DNA of 64,000 nt, taken from NCBI RefSeq assembly GCF_019139535.1, contig NZ_CP077073.1, positions 2,880,501-2,944,500 on the forward strand, in the 5' to 3' direction. The notes under the pieces are model-generated. The model had not been told where the DNA came from, searched no databases, and was given only the letters and a program-made list of their open reading frames with translations. Source of the DNA: Pseudomonas muyukensis. GTDB taxonomy: Bacteria; Pseudomonadota; Gammaproteobacteria; Pseudomonadales; Pseudomonadaceae. Below are positions 8,673 through 16,090 of this stretch, one piece after another. The position numbers and the translations under genes are program-made. Positions within the stretch are counted from its first letter, which is position 1. Each line of letters starts with the position of its first letter.

Positions 8673-8692
8673 TACTGTATCGATATACAGTA
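8673..8692. promoter_or_regulatory. LexA (SOS) box between SRAP and the 97-aa gene
   Basis: TACTGTATCGATATACAGTA has perfect 8-bp half-sites (TACTGTAT/ATACAGTA) around CGAT and fits the CTGT-N8-ACAG LexA consensus. It lies 10 bp upstream of the 8703 start and 76 bp upstream of the SRAP start, so it could control both directions. Confidence 0.85.
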
Positions 8693-8702
8693 TTGGTGCC
8701 GT

Positions 8703-8996
8703 ATGTACTTCCTCCTTGTTCGCCGCCGTGAGCGCGGCGTCGCCATTCCCAACGCCAAGCTCGCCAAGATCAAGCCGCTACGCGCAGATGTGCACATCGA
8801 GTACGTGCATAGCAAGGTGCTCGGCCGCCCGTGCATTGAGGCCTGGGTCTTCAATCCGACACCCAGCGGCGACATCATTCCGCGCTTGCAGGACGCCTGC
8901 GTCAACGGCATGGCCCAGCTGGGCATGAACATAACCGGCTTTGAAGAGATCGACGGCGTGCTGTACTCGCAGTCGTGGTGGTGCCGTGTTGAGTAG
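8703..8996 (+). CDS. Unknown 97-aa protein under a LexA box
   Basis: 97 residues from the ATG at 8703. An in-frame ATG at 8664 would place the LexA box inside the gene, so the later start is preferred; only a weak ggtg ribosome site is seen. The product begins [20 protein letters not shown] and looks like a small alpha/beta protein with conserved-looking Trp and Cys near the end (SQSWWCRVE). I recognise no family. The overlap with the next gene (8986) suggests a two-gene SOS-linked operon. Confidence 0.65.
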   Translation: MYFLLVRRRERGVAIPNAKLAKIKPLRADVHIEYVHSKVLGRPCIEAWVFNPTPSGDIIPRLQDACVNGMAQLGMNITGFEEIDGVLYSQSWWCRVE

Positions 8997-9198
8997 CCTG
9001 GCGGGCATCCCGCGCCCGTGGCTCGACGAGCTGTACGACGGCCCTGCCCTGGTCACCGACCCGGACGGGCGCGCCGCAGTGCTGGCCGAAATGGCCTATG
9101 CAGCCAGCCGGCGCTACGAGATCGACTCCGGTGTACTTTCTGACATGCTTGAGCTAGCCGAAGCGGCCAGGGTGTGGGCGTTACTTGAGTGGGAATAG
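8986..9198 (+). CDS. Unknown 70-aa protein, coupled to 8703
   Basis: About 70 residues if the GTG at 8986 is used (TTG at 8989 is the alternative); the start overlaps the end of the previous gene by 11 bp. The segment [32 protein letters not shown] is followed by a helical acidic C-terminus. No domain is recognised. Coupling to the LexA-box gene upstream suggests co-expression. The next 200 bp hold no gene up to the tRNA-Ser fragment. Confidence 0.55.
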   Translation: MLSSLAGIPRPWLDELYDGPALVTDPDGRAAVLAEMAYAASRRYEIDSGVLSDMLELAEAARVWALLEWE

Positions 9199-9281
9199 GC
9201 CTTTCACATTGGTTGGACAAGGTGGCGGTGGAAGGTGAACGAGCCAGAACGGATCGTGGTCAGCAGAGCGCTGTGGAGGGG

Positions 9282-9367
9282 AAAATCGATTCCAAAATCG
9301 AAAGTGTGACCCTTATGCTATGCGGCTTGTAGCCGAGTCATCTTGTGTTCGTTTTGGAATCGATTTT
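9282..9367. repeat. 16-bp perfect inverted repeat beside the att scar
   Basis: AAAATCGATTCCAAAA (9282-9297) and its exact reverse complement (9352-9367) flank 54 bp of non-coding DNA. The repeat ends 34 bp before the tRNA-Ser fragment. Such a site could bind integrase or excisionase, or a regulator, but no function can be read from sequence alone. The rest of 9199-9401 shows no gene. Confidence 0.7.
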
Positions 9368-9401
9368 TACGTTGACGCCTTGAAAAATGGGCGCTTATGG
9401 T

Positions 9402-9462
9402 ACGGTCTTGAAAACCGTCGATGGGCAACTATCCTAGAGTTCGAATCTCTACGCTTCCGCCA
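9402..9462 (+). other. 3' fragment of tRNA-Ser(TGA): probable prophage att scar
   Basis: The bases form the anticodon arm ACGGT-CTTGAAA-ACCGT (anticodon TGA at 9409-9411), variable arm, T arm (GAGTTCGAATCTC) and acceptor end GCTTCCGCCA of a serine tRNA. The acceptor 5' strand and the D arm are absent upstream, so it is not a working tRNA. Integration into a tRNA 3' end leaves just such a partial copy at the far end of an element. The intact gene would lie left of the window. Confidence 0.8.
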
Positions 9463-9467
9463 TATCC

Positions 9468-9493
9468 AAACCCCTGATCATTCAGGGGTTTTT
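9468..9493 (+). terminator. Rho-independent terminator after the tRNA-Ser fragment
   Basis: AAACCCCTGA-TCAT-TCAGGGGTTTTT: a 10-bp stem that ends in a T run, 5 bp after the CCA end. It is the native tRNA terminator, carried with the scar. Confidence 0.85.
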
Positions 9494-9599
9494 GCGTTTT
9501 GGGGATGGGGAAATGGCCCGCGGGGTCTGCTCGGCGGTCGCGGGATGTCGACGGTGGAGCAGCAAGGCGTTGGGCGATAGGTTTGCAGCGTCTATCAGA

Positions 9600-9844
9600 T
9601 CGAGCGCCGCCTGCGCGGCGCATCGCGGATGAGTCCGCTCCCACATTTGTTGCAACGTACCGAACCTGTCAGGCCACAGTTGTCCGCCTCGGCGCAGGGT
9701 TTGAGACAAGTGGGGCGGCGGTAACGCCCACGCAAAAACCGCGTCGAGCACACAAGGCTAACAACCATGGCCTCTCAGGCATGGCCACGTTGCAACAAAT
9801 GTAGGAGCGGATTCATCCGCGATGCGCCGCGCGGGCGGCGCTCG
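9600..9844. repeat. REPIN: inverted pair of 56-bp REP copies
   Basis: 9600-9655 and 9789-9844 are inverted copies that differ at few positions; each holds the core CGCGGATGAxTCCGCTCC. The 133-bp centre holds no gene. This fills most of the 9463-9925 gap, and I see no coding region in it. Confidence 0.85.
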
Positions 9845-9925
9845 GTCTAATAGGCGCTGCAAGCCTGTCGGCAAGCGCCAGGTAGCCTAACCCTGACCCT
9901 ACCCACCGCCGAACCTCGCGCCACC

Positions 9926-10111
9926 TCACTGCAAGGTCTGTGGCTTGACCACCTTCGAGATCTCTTTCAAGCCCTGTTCCATCAGCTGGATCGCATCTGC
10001 CAGTTTCGCCGCCTCTTCCGTCTCCCCGGCAGCGGTCATCTGCGCGTGGCTACGTCGCAGGTTCAGCAGGCACTTTTGCAAGCCCAGCGCAGCGCTATCA
10101 TAGTTTTCCAT
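9926..10111 (-). CDS. Small conserved hypothetical protein (61 aa)
   Basis: 61 residues, all-helical: MENYDSAALGLQKCLLNLRR... then an acidic Glu/Ala helix (ETEEAAKLADAIQLMEQGLKEISK). A gaggcgaga ribosome-site-like run precedes the ATG. Small two-helix proteins of this kind occur in Pseudomonas, but no function is known to me. Confidence 0.55.
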   Translation of the reverse strand: MENYDSAALGLQKCLLNLRRSHAQMTAAGETEEAAKLADAIQLMEQGLKEISKVVKPQTLQ

Positions 10112-10429
10112 GTCGTTCTCGCCTCTATTGGCGTCCGTGCCGTGGTAGGAATGACGCGACGGTATCAGGTCAATCCGCTGCCAAATACTGATTATTCATA
10201 CATCTATCCCCAAAGTGCGGTAAGCGACCCACAGCAATATCGGACGGTTCCTACAAAGATCCCGGCTTGAATGTTACGACCTGCTTCGACCCAGCCAGCG
10301 CAAGGCCTTGAGGGTCAAGGCCTGGAGCACCAATGAGTGACTCAGGCCCACCCGTGCATCTACGCTCAACCTGGGGCAGTGCTTGAAACGTTAAGTAGCA
10401 AATGACTTGCAGCGCCTGTTCTGCGCGCC
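10112..10429. other. Intergenic region, no gene seen
   Basis: 318 bp between a small divergent gene and the end of the LysR gene. Short frames here have no ribosome site or family resemblance. I see no terminator with a T run and no repeat. Confidence 0.5.
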
Positions 10430-11335
10430 TCACCCCATCGCCTGTTGCCGCAACCAAAGCACCACCTGTTCGACAGGCGACCCTGGTGCAGGTGCGCGTT
10501 CTGCCAGCAGATGAAAGCTCGCCTTGCCGGGCAATTCATGGCCATCGAGTGCCAACACCAGGGTGCCGGCCTGCAGCGCATGTTCCACCAACGGGCGGGG
10601 TACCAGGGCGATGCCCATGCCGCGCTCGGCGGCTTCGATGGCCAGGATGGTCTGGCTGAACACCGGGCCGCTGACACGGGTGCCGGGCAGGCCGTGGTGG
10701 TCGAACCAGCGCTGCCAGTTGTTATGGCTGTCGGAAATCAACGGCTGGCCGGCCAGTTGCGCCGGCTGTCGCCAAGGCTGCCCGGCGCGCAGGGCAGCCG
10801 TGCATACCGGCACCACCATGCCCGGCAGCAGGGGCAGGGCGTAGCCTGCCTCGAACGGCGCGCTGCCCCAGCGCACGGCAAGGTCGACGGCGTGCTTGCC
10901 GCTCAGCGGGCGGGTGCTGTCAGAGGCATCGATCATCAGGGCGATCTGTGGATGGGCCTGGGCCAATTGTTCGAGGCGGGGAATCAACCAACGGCTGGCG
11001 AAGGCCGGTGTGGTGCTGAGCAGAATCTGCTGCGGGTCGTGCGCAGTGTCGCGCTCCAGCAGTTCGCGGGTCGCATCCTCGATGATATCCAGTGCCAGGC
11101 GCACGCGCGCGAGGTAGTCGGCGCCGTCAGGGTTGGGCCGCAGGCCCCGTGGCAGGCGCTCGAAAAGGGGGCGCCCAAGCTTGTCTTCGAGGGTGCGGAC
11201 CTGCTGGGCCACGGCGCCGGGGGTGACATGCAGTTCCTCGGCGGCCGCGCGAAAGCTGCCCAGCCGGGCGGCGGCCTCGAAGGCCACCAGGTGGTTGACG
11301 ATAGCGGGGGCGGTGCGTCGCTTGGGGGCGCTCAT
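10430..11335 (-). CDS. LysR-family regulator, GcvA-like
   Basis: 301 residues from the ATG at 11333-11335; the AGGA upstream of it supports this start over the ATG 24 bp further out. The winged helix is at about residues 9-68 (LVAFEAAARLGSFRAAAEELHVTP..), followed by the effector-binding domain. The GAVAQQVRTLEDKLGRPLFERLPRG helix is typical of the GcvA subgroup. It is divergent from the SDR gene at 11439 with 103 bp between, so it probably controls that gene (inference). Confidence 0.9.
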   Translation of the reverse strand: MSAPKRRTAPAIVNHLVAFEAAARLGSFRAAAEELHVTPGAVAQQVRTLEDKLGRPLFERLPRGLRPNPDGADYLARVRLALDIIEDATRELLERDTAHDPQQILLSTTPAFASRWLIPRLEQLAQAHPQIALMIDASDSTRPLSGKHAVDLAVRWGSAPFEAGYALPLLPGMVVPVCTAALRAGQPWRQPAQLAGQPLISDSHNNWQRWFDHHGLPGTRVSGPVFSQTILAIEAAERGMGIALVPRPLVEHALQAGTLVLALDGHELPGKASFHLLAERAPAPGSPVEQVVLWLRQQAMG

Positions 11336-11438
11336 CCGGTAGTTTTCCTGCAGGCTCATGGCAGTATTTGTGATTGGTGCGGGGTGATGGATTCTGGCTT
11401 CATGGGGGCACTTGTTCAACGTTTGGAAGGAGCAGCGC

Positions 11439-12143
11439 ATGACTTCGCAAAAAGTGGCAATCATCACCGCAGGTGGCAGTGGCATGGGCGCCGAAGCTGC
11501 CCGGCGGTTGGCGGCGGATGGCTTCAAGGTGGCGATTTTGTCGTCGTCGGGCAAGGGCGAGGCGCTGGCTGCCGAGCTGGGCGGGTTCGGTGTCACCGGC
11601 TCCAACCAGTCGGTAGAAGACTTGCAGCGTCTTGTGGACACCGTGATGCAGCGCTGGGGGCGGGTGGATGTGCTGGTCAATAGCGCAGGGCATGGCCCGC
11701 GCGCGCCGATCCTCGACCTCAGCGACGACGACTGGCATCGCGGCATGGAGGTTTACTTCCTCAATGTGGTGCGTCCAACGCGGCTGGTGACGCCGATCAT
11801 GCAACAGCAGAAAAGCGGCGTGATCATCAATATATCGACCTTCGCCGCCTTCGAGCCGGATCCGGCCTTCCCGACCTCGGGGGTGTTCCGTGCCGGGTTG
11901 GCGGCGTTCACCAAGCTGTTCGCCGATCGCTACGCCGCCGAGAACATCCGTATGAACAACGTGCTGCCGGGCTTTATCGACAGCCTGCCGGAGAAAGACG
12001 AGTTGCGTAGCCGAATTCCCATGGAACGCTACGGCAAGGCCGCAGAAATCGCGGCCACGGTCAGCTTCCTGGCCTCCGAGGGCGCCGGCTACATCACCGG
12101 CCAGAACCTGCGGGTCGATGGCGGGATCACCCGCTCGGTCTGA
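11439..12143 (+). CDS. SDR-family oxidoreductase lacking the YxxxK pair
   Basis: 234 residues from an ATG with an aaggagcagcgc site. The Rossmann motif is at residues 11-17 (AGGSGMG), with NSAG at 81-84, Asn109 and Ser133. At the place of the catalytic Tyr/Lys the sequence is S147-GVF-R151, so both hallmark residues are replaced. The C-terminal GYITGQNLRVDGG is normal for SDRs. Either it is a variant subgroup with other chemistry or it binds NAD(P) without classical catalysis. The divergent LysR gene suggests inducible expression. Confidence 0.88.
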   Translation: MTSQKVAIITAGGSGMGAEAARRLAADGFKVAILSSSGKGEALAAELGGFGVTGSNQSVEDLQRLVDTVMQRWGRVDVLVNSAGHGPRAPILDLSDDDWHRGMEVYFLNVVRPTRLVTPIMQQQKSGVIINISTFAAFEPDPAFPTSGVFRAGLAAFTKLFADRYAAENIRMNNVLPGFIDSLPEKDELRSRIPMERYGKAAEIAATVSFLASEGAGYITGQNLRVDGGITRSV

Positions 12144-12178
12144 CTCGCCAGGGTATGCCCTGCCGCCTAGGCGCCGGC

Positions 12179-12214
12179 CAAGCCGCTGTTCGCCGGCAAG
12201 CCGGCTCCTACGAC
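12179..12214. repeat. Single REP element
   Basis: Palindromic GCCGGCAAGCCGGCTCCTAC type, preceded by gttc, in the gap between the SDR and GNAT genes. It belongs to the same class as the repeats at 44552-45165 and 57718. Confidence 0.7.
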
Positions 12215-12302
12215 GCTTGCCTGAGTGGCTCGACACGCATACAGCGAGGGGCGACTTCCGTTAGCATGTCGCCCCTTGTTCACCTGATGCGGATGTACCC
12301 CC

Positions 12303-12794
12303 ATGAGTTCCCTGATGTTCCGCCAGGCCACGCCTGACGACGTGGACCGTTGCTTTGCCATCGAAACCTGCGCCTACGAAGGTGACGAGGCCGCCACCCG
12401 GGAGAAGATCGCCACGCGTATCGGCCAATACCCGCAAGGCTTCCTGATCCTGCAGGCCGAGGGCCAGGTGATTGGCTTCATCAACAGTGGCTGTGCCCAT
12501 GACGTGGTGATGTCGGACGAAGCCTTCAAGGAACTGGTCGGGCATGACCCGCTGGCGCCGAACGTGGTGATCATGTCGGTGGTGCTGGACCCGGCCTATC
12601 AGGGCCAGGGCCATGCCAGCCGGCTGATGGCGCGCTTCGTCGAACAGATGCGCGCGGCGGGCAAGGCGAGCATCCACCTGATGTGCAAGGACAGGCATGT
12701 CGGCTTGTACGAAAAGATGGGCTATGCCTATGTGCGCCCGTCGGCCTCCGAGCATGGCGGCATGGCCTGGCATGAGATGGTCATGACGCTTTAA
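12303..12794 (+). CDS. GNAT-family N-acetyltransferase
   Basis: 163 residues. The acetyl-CoA binding motif A is VVLDPAYQGQGHASRLMARF (about residues 98-117), with the Q/RxxGxG-type loop present. The C-terminal YEKMGYAYV is the usual beta-bulge region. The layout (acidic N-terminus, IETCAYEGDEAATREKI) resembles arylalkylamine-type acetyltransferases, so an amine substrate is likely but not specified. Its end overlaps the convergent isochorismatase-like gene by 4 bp. Confidence 0.88.
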   Translation: MSSLMFRQATPDDVDRCFAIETCAYEGDEAATREKIATRIGQYPQGFLILQAEGQVIGFINSGCAHDVVMSDEAFKELVGHDPLAPNVVIMSVVLDPAYQGQGHASRLMARFVEQMRAAGKASIHLMCKDRHVGLYEKMGYAYVRPSASEHGGMAWHEMVMTL

Positions 12795-13372
12795 CCGCGC
12801 AGGTTGTTGGGGCCAAGCCCCGCCAGCACCTCGGCGCTATCGAGGATGCGCGCGTAGTCCATGGCCAGGTTGCTCAGGGCCAGCGCATGGACATCCTGCG
12901 CCGGCCATAAGCGCCCTTGCAGGTCGCGTTGGTCGAAGGTGTAGCAGGCGTCCGCCACCACCACCGTGTCGAACCCCAGGTTGCCCGCCGAGCGCGCGGT
13001 CGACTCCACCGAGTTGTTGGTGATCACCCCGACGATCACCAGTTGGCGGATCGCCCGCTGATGCAGCCAGTGCGCAAGGCCGCTGTCGCACAAGGCATCG
13101 GGCACATGCTTTTCGAACAGCGCTTCGCTGGCCAGCGGTGTGAAGGCGTGCTGGAACTGGCAACCGGATTGGCCGGGCCAGAACACCGACTGGGGGTCGC
13201 GGGACATGTGCCGCACATGGATCACCGGGCGCTCGCTGTGGCGCCAGGCCGCGAGCAATTCGCCCATGCGCAGTTCCGCCTCGGGGTTGTTGCGCGGCCC
13301 CAGGCGCGGGTGGTTGATGCCGTTTTGCATGTCGATGATCAGCAGGGCGGCGTTGCTGGCAAAAGCGGTCAT
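12791..13372 (-). CDS. Isochorismatase-family (cysteine hydrolase) protein, Cys to Ser
   Basis: 193 residues with the isochorismatase fold: Asp14 in LLIIDMQ, Lys88 in FEKHVPDAL, cis-peptide region GVITNN. In cysteine hydrolases of this family the nucleophile lies in TxxCV; here it is T118-NN-S121-V, so Ser replaces Cys. Isochorismatases proper (EntB, PhzD) also lack the Cys, so activity is possible with another mechanism. A substrate cannot be assigned. It stands alone, convergent with the GNAT gene. Confidence 0.88.
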   Translation of the reverse strand: MTAFASNAALLIIDMQNGINHPRLGPRNNPEAELRMGELLAAWRHSERPVIHVRHMSRDPQSVFWPGQSGCQFQHAFTPLASEALFEKHVPDALCDSGLAHWLHQRAIRQLVIVGVITNNSVESTARSAGNLGFDTVVVADACYTFDQRDLQGRLWPAQDVHALALSNLAMDYARILDSAEVLAGLGPNNLRG

Positions 13373-13644
13373 GTCCGGCGGTTCTCCCAGGGGCTTGTAC
13401 CGGACCCTAGCACAGTGCCGGATACTTCAAAAAAATTGCATTCAAAAAAGGTACGGCAGGCGTGGCTGTAGGGCCTGGTCACTGCGCCGTGCCAGGATGT
13501 GGGTGGGCAGTCGGGCTGCCATACACCGGGGTATCTATTCGTTTTGTTGCATTCAATGCCCATTTAATTTCAATTATTTTCATTGCGGCATCGCTCTAAG
13601 CTCCTGCTGTCGCCGCGCCGTAGAGCGGCTTCAGGAGCCTTTCG

Positions 13645-14070
13645 ATGTTGCCTGATACGCCTGTCACCTCGTCCACCTTCATCCCTTCCCATGACCTGAT
13701 CGACTGGTTGCGCATGCTACTGCGCGCCGAGCGCGCCGGTGCTCGGCTGATGCTCGACAGCGCCGGCCAGACCGACGACGCCGGGCTGCTTCGACGTTTG
13801 GCCCAGCTGCACCATGGCGAGGCGGAAAGTTGTCGGCGCCTGCGCCACTGTCTCGAGCGCCTTGGCGTCGAACCGGGGCAGGGCATGGGTGAATTCCATG
13901 CCAAGGCCATGGCCATCCCCGACCTGGAGGCACGCATGCAGTTCATCGCCCGCGGCCAGCGCTGGGTCGCCCGCCAGGTCCAGGAGCGTTTGCCCGCGCT
14001 GGAGCCTGCCTGGCTGCGCGATGAATTGACCGTGGTGCTGCAGCTGCACCAGGCCAGCCCTGACGCCTGA
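13645..14070 (+). CDS. DUF6306-like helical protein upstream of cfa
   Basis: 141 residues, all-helical with His and Glu spaced through the helices (LHHGEAESCRRLRHCLERLG; EARMQFIARGQRWVARQV), which suggests a ferritin-like four-helix bundle. I recall this gene next to cyclopropane synthase in Pseudomonas. The next gene begins 33 bp downstream, so co-transcription is likely. No metal-site motif is firmly seen. Function unknown. Confidence 0.65.
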   Translation: MLPDTPVTSSTFIPSHDLIDWLRMLLRAERAGARLMLDSAGQTDDAGLLRRLAQLHHGEAESCRRLRHCLERLGVEPGQGMGEFHAKAMAIPDLEARMQFIARGQRWVARQVQERLPALEPAWLRDELTVVLQLHQASPDA

Positions 14071-14103
14071 CCCGCCCGACCCTATAAGAATCAAGGATCC
14101 CTC

Positions 14104-15258
14104 ATGCCTTCCGAGCTTTCTTCCGAGCTGCCGCTGGCCGCGCCGGCTGATCGTAGTTCCCGTTTCGCCCATTCCCTGCTGGCCCAGGCCGGCCTGGATT
14201 TCAACGGCGAGCACCCCTGGGACATGCAACTGCACAGCGATGATGTACCCCGGCGCGCCTTGGCCCAGGGCAACCTGGGGTTGGGCGAGGCGTACATGGA
14301 CGGTGACTGGGAGTGCGAGCAACTGGATGCGTTCTTCGCCCGCCTGCTGCGCGCTGGGGTGGCCGACCAGGTCAGCCCGCTGGCGCTGCTGCGCCATGCC
14401 CTGCAGGCGCGCCTGCTCAACCGCCAGACCGCCCGGCGCGCCTGGGCCGTGGGTGAGCAGCACTACGACCTGGGCAACGACTTCTACGCCGCCATGCTCG
14501 ATCCGCGCCTGGCCTACACCTGTGGCTACTGGAAAGACGCCGACACCCTGGCCCAGGCCCAGGAGGACAAGCTCGACCTGATCTGCCGCAAGCTCGACCT
14601 GCGCCCCGGCATGCGCGTGCTCGACATCGGCTGTGGCTGGGGCAGCTTCATGGGCTTTGCCGCCGAGCGCTACGGCGTCGAATGCGTCGGCGTGACCATC
14701 TCCCGCGAGCAGTGCCAGTGGGCAGAGCAGCGCTACAAGGGCTTGCCGCTGACGTTTCGCCTGCAGGATTACCGCGAACTCGACGAACGCTTCGAGCGTA
14801 TCGTCAGTGTCGGCATGTTCGAGCATGTCGGGCGCAAGAACCACCGCACCTTCATGGAGGTGGCGGCGCGCTGCCTGGACGATGAGGGGCTGATGCTGCT
14901 GCACACCATTGGCAAGAACCGTCGGCGCGACGTGCCTGATCGCTGGATCGACAAGTACATTTTTCCCAACGGTGACTTGCCTTCCATTGGCCAGATCGGC
15001 GATGCCGCCGATGGCCTGCTGGTGGTCGAGGACCTGCACAATTTCGGCGCCGACTATGACCGCACGCTGATGGCCTGGCATGACAACTTCGAGCGCCATT
15101 GGCAGTATTTCGCCGCCGAGTTGGGGGAGCGTTTTCGGCGCATGTGGCGTTATTACCTGTTGTCCTGCGCGGGGGCGTTTCGCGCCCGGGATATCCAGTT
15201 GTGGCAGTGGGTATTGTCGCGGCGCGGGGTGGTGGGCGGTTACCAGCGGGTGAGTTGA
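14104..15258 (+). CDS. cfa: Cyclopropane-fatty-acyl-phospholipid synthase
   Basis: 384 residues, the usual length. It transfers a methylene from SAM onto double bonds of membrane phospholipid acyl chains, a stationary-phase and stress adaptation. The SAM motif is VLDIGCGWGSF; the FEHVGRKNHRTFM segment and the C-terminal YYLLSCAGAFRARDIQLWQWV are family hallmarks. P. putida carries more than one cfa paralogue, so the exact letter is not assigned. Confidence 0.93.
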   Translation: MPSELSSELPLAAPADRSSRFAHSLLAQAGLDFNGEHPWDMQLHSDDVPRRALAQGNLGLGEAYMDGDWECEQLDAFFARLLRAGVADQVSPLALLRHALQARLLNRQTARRAWAVGEQHYDLGNDFYAAMLDPRLAYTCGYWKDADTLAQAQEDKLDLICRKLDLRPGMRVLDIGCGWGSFMGFAAERYGVECVGVTISREQCQWAEQRYKGLPLTFRLQDYRELDERFERIVSVGMFEHVGRKNHRTFMEVAARCLDDEGLMLLHTIGKNRRRDVPDRWIDKYIFPNGDLPSIGQIGDAADGLLVVEDLHNFGADYDRTLMAWHDNFERHWQYFAAELGERFRRMWRYYLLSCAGAFRARDIQLWQWVLSRRGVVGGYQRVS

Positions 15259-15328
15259 GCGGTGAGCGCCTTGCGGGGGTGGCAAACCTGCGCCCGCAGC
15301 GGGCCGTGAGACAGCGGTTGTCGCGCAT

Positions 15329-15373
15329 CTGATACGCTTTTTTTATAGGAATCTGAATCTGTAACCGTATCAG
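15329..15373. repeat. Inverted repeat CTGATACG / CGTATCAG
   Basis: An 8-bp perfect inverted repeat with a 29-nt spacer, between cfa and the 27-aa gene. It could be an operator or a weak hairpin. The rest of 15259-15481 shows no gene. Confidence 0.45.
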
Positions 15374-15481
15374 CCAGGCGCAGACAATAGCGCCAGGCCC
15401 AGCCTTCCACACCGGTGTGCGCTGGGCCGGTTGCGCCGCCTATGCCCGCAGCCGTTCCGTCATCACACTGTAGAGGTTCCG

Positions 15482-15565
15482 ATGGGCAAGCTCGCGCTGT
15501 TTCTGGGTGGTTTTCTGCTGCTGACAATCATGATCGGCCTGCTGGGGACCATTCCGCCAAGCTGA
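15482..15565 (+). CDS. 27-aa single-pass membrane peptide
   Basis: An ATG with a gagg site 6 bp upstream encodes 27 residues, nearly all one hydrophobic helix (MGKLALFLGGFLLLTIMIGL). Small peptides of this type occur across Pseudomonas and may tune membrane complexes. No function is claimed. Downstream (15566-15769) I see only non-coding DNA. Confidence 0.55.
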   Translation: MGKLALFLGGFLLLTIMIGLLGTIPPS

Positions 15566-15769
15566 ACCGCCTTTTTTCCTGCTTCAGCCCGTCTGGCCTC
15601 AAGGCGGGCTCGACCCTCTCCCTGCGCCCTCGGCGCGCCTCTGCCGCGCTCGTCTAGACAAGCGGTATCTGCAAGTCGTTCTCAAGTGCAAGGCGCTCGT
15701 GTAATCTGCCGCCCCCGTTTAGGGCCCGCAGACACGGGCCGATCACCTGCCTTGGAGTTGATACACACT

Positions 15770-15961
15770 ATGGAATGCAAGAAAGGCACTGCAGCGATGC
15801 TGGAGTGGCGCGGTCGTTTTCTCGGCGAGGGTATTCTCCACGAAGAGGACTATGACCAGGCATTGCGCCGTGCCGAAGCGTTGGAGCGTTCCGGGGTGAT
15901 CAGCGCAAGCGAATGGATCGAGCTGGTGAAGCTGGCCAATGCGGCGTTGCTGCGCTTGTAA
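15770..15961 (+). CDS. Conserved hypothetical protein (63 aa)
   Basis: 63 residues from the ATG at 15770 with a ttggag site. It is helical (YDQALRRAEALERSGVISASEWIELVKLANAALLRL). It appears to be a small cytosolic protein typical of Pseudomonas, with no known domain. The gene stands alone, followed by the convergent LysR gene. Confidence 0.6.
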   Translation: MECKKGTAAMLEWRGRFLGEGILHEEDYDQALRRAEALERSGVISASEWIELVKLANAALLRL

Positions 15962-16090
15962 AAAGTCCTGCAAGGCTTGCAGAAACTGTCCACAAAAAAC
16001 GTGGGTAGGTCTGTGGATAAAGCGCTGGAGGCCATATTTATCAAGGCCTCTGTCAGATTGAGCAGAAAGTGAGCAGGCCTGTACCGGCCT

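Noticed and set aside
8664..8702. Upstream start for the 97-aa gene
   Set aside because: It would place the LexA box inside the coding region, which is unlikely for an SOS promoter.
13555..13600. Fur-box-like AT-rich stretch before the DUF6306-like gene
   Set aside because: Matches to the 19-bp Fur consensus are poor and no iron gene is near.
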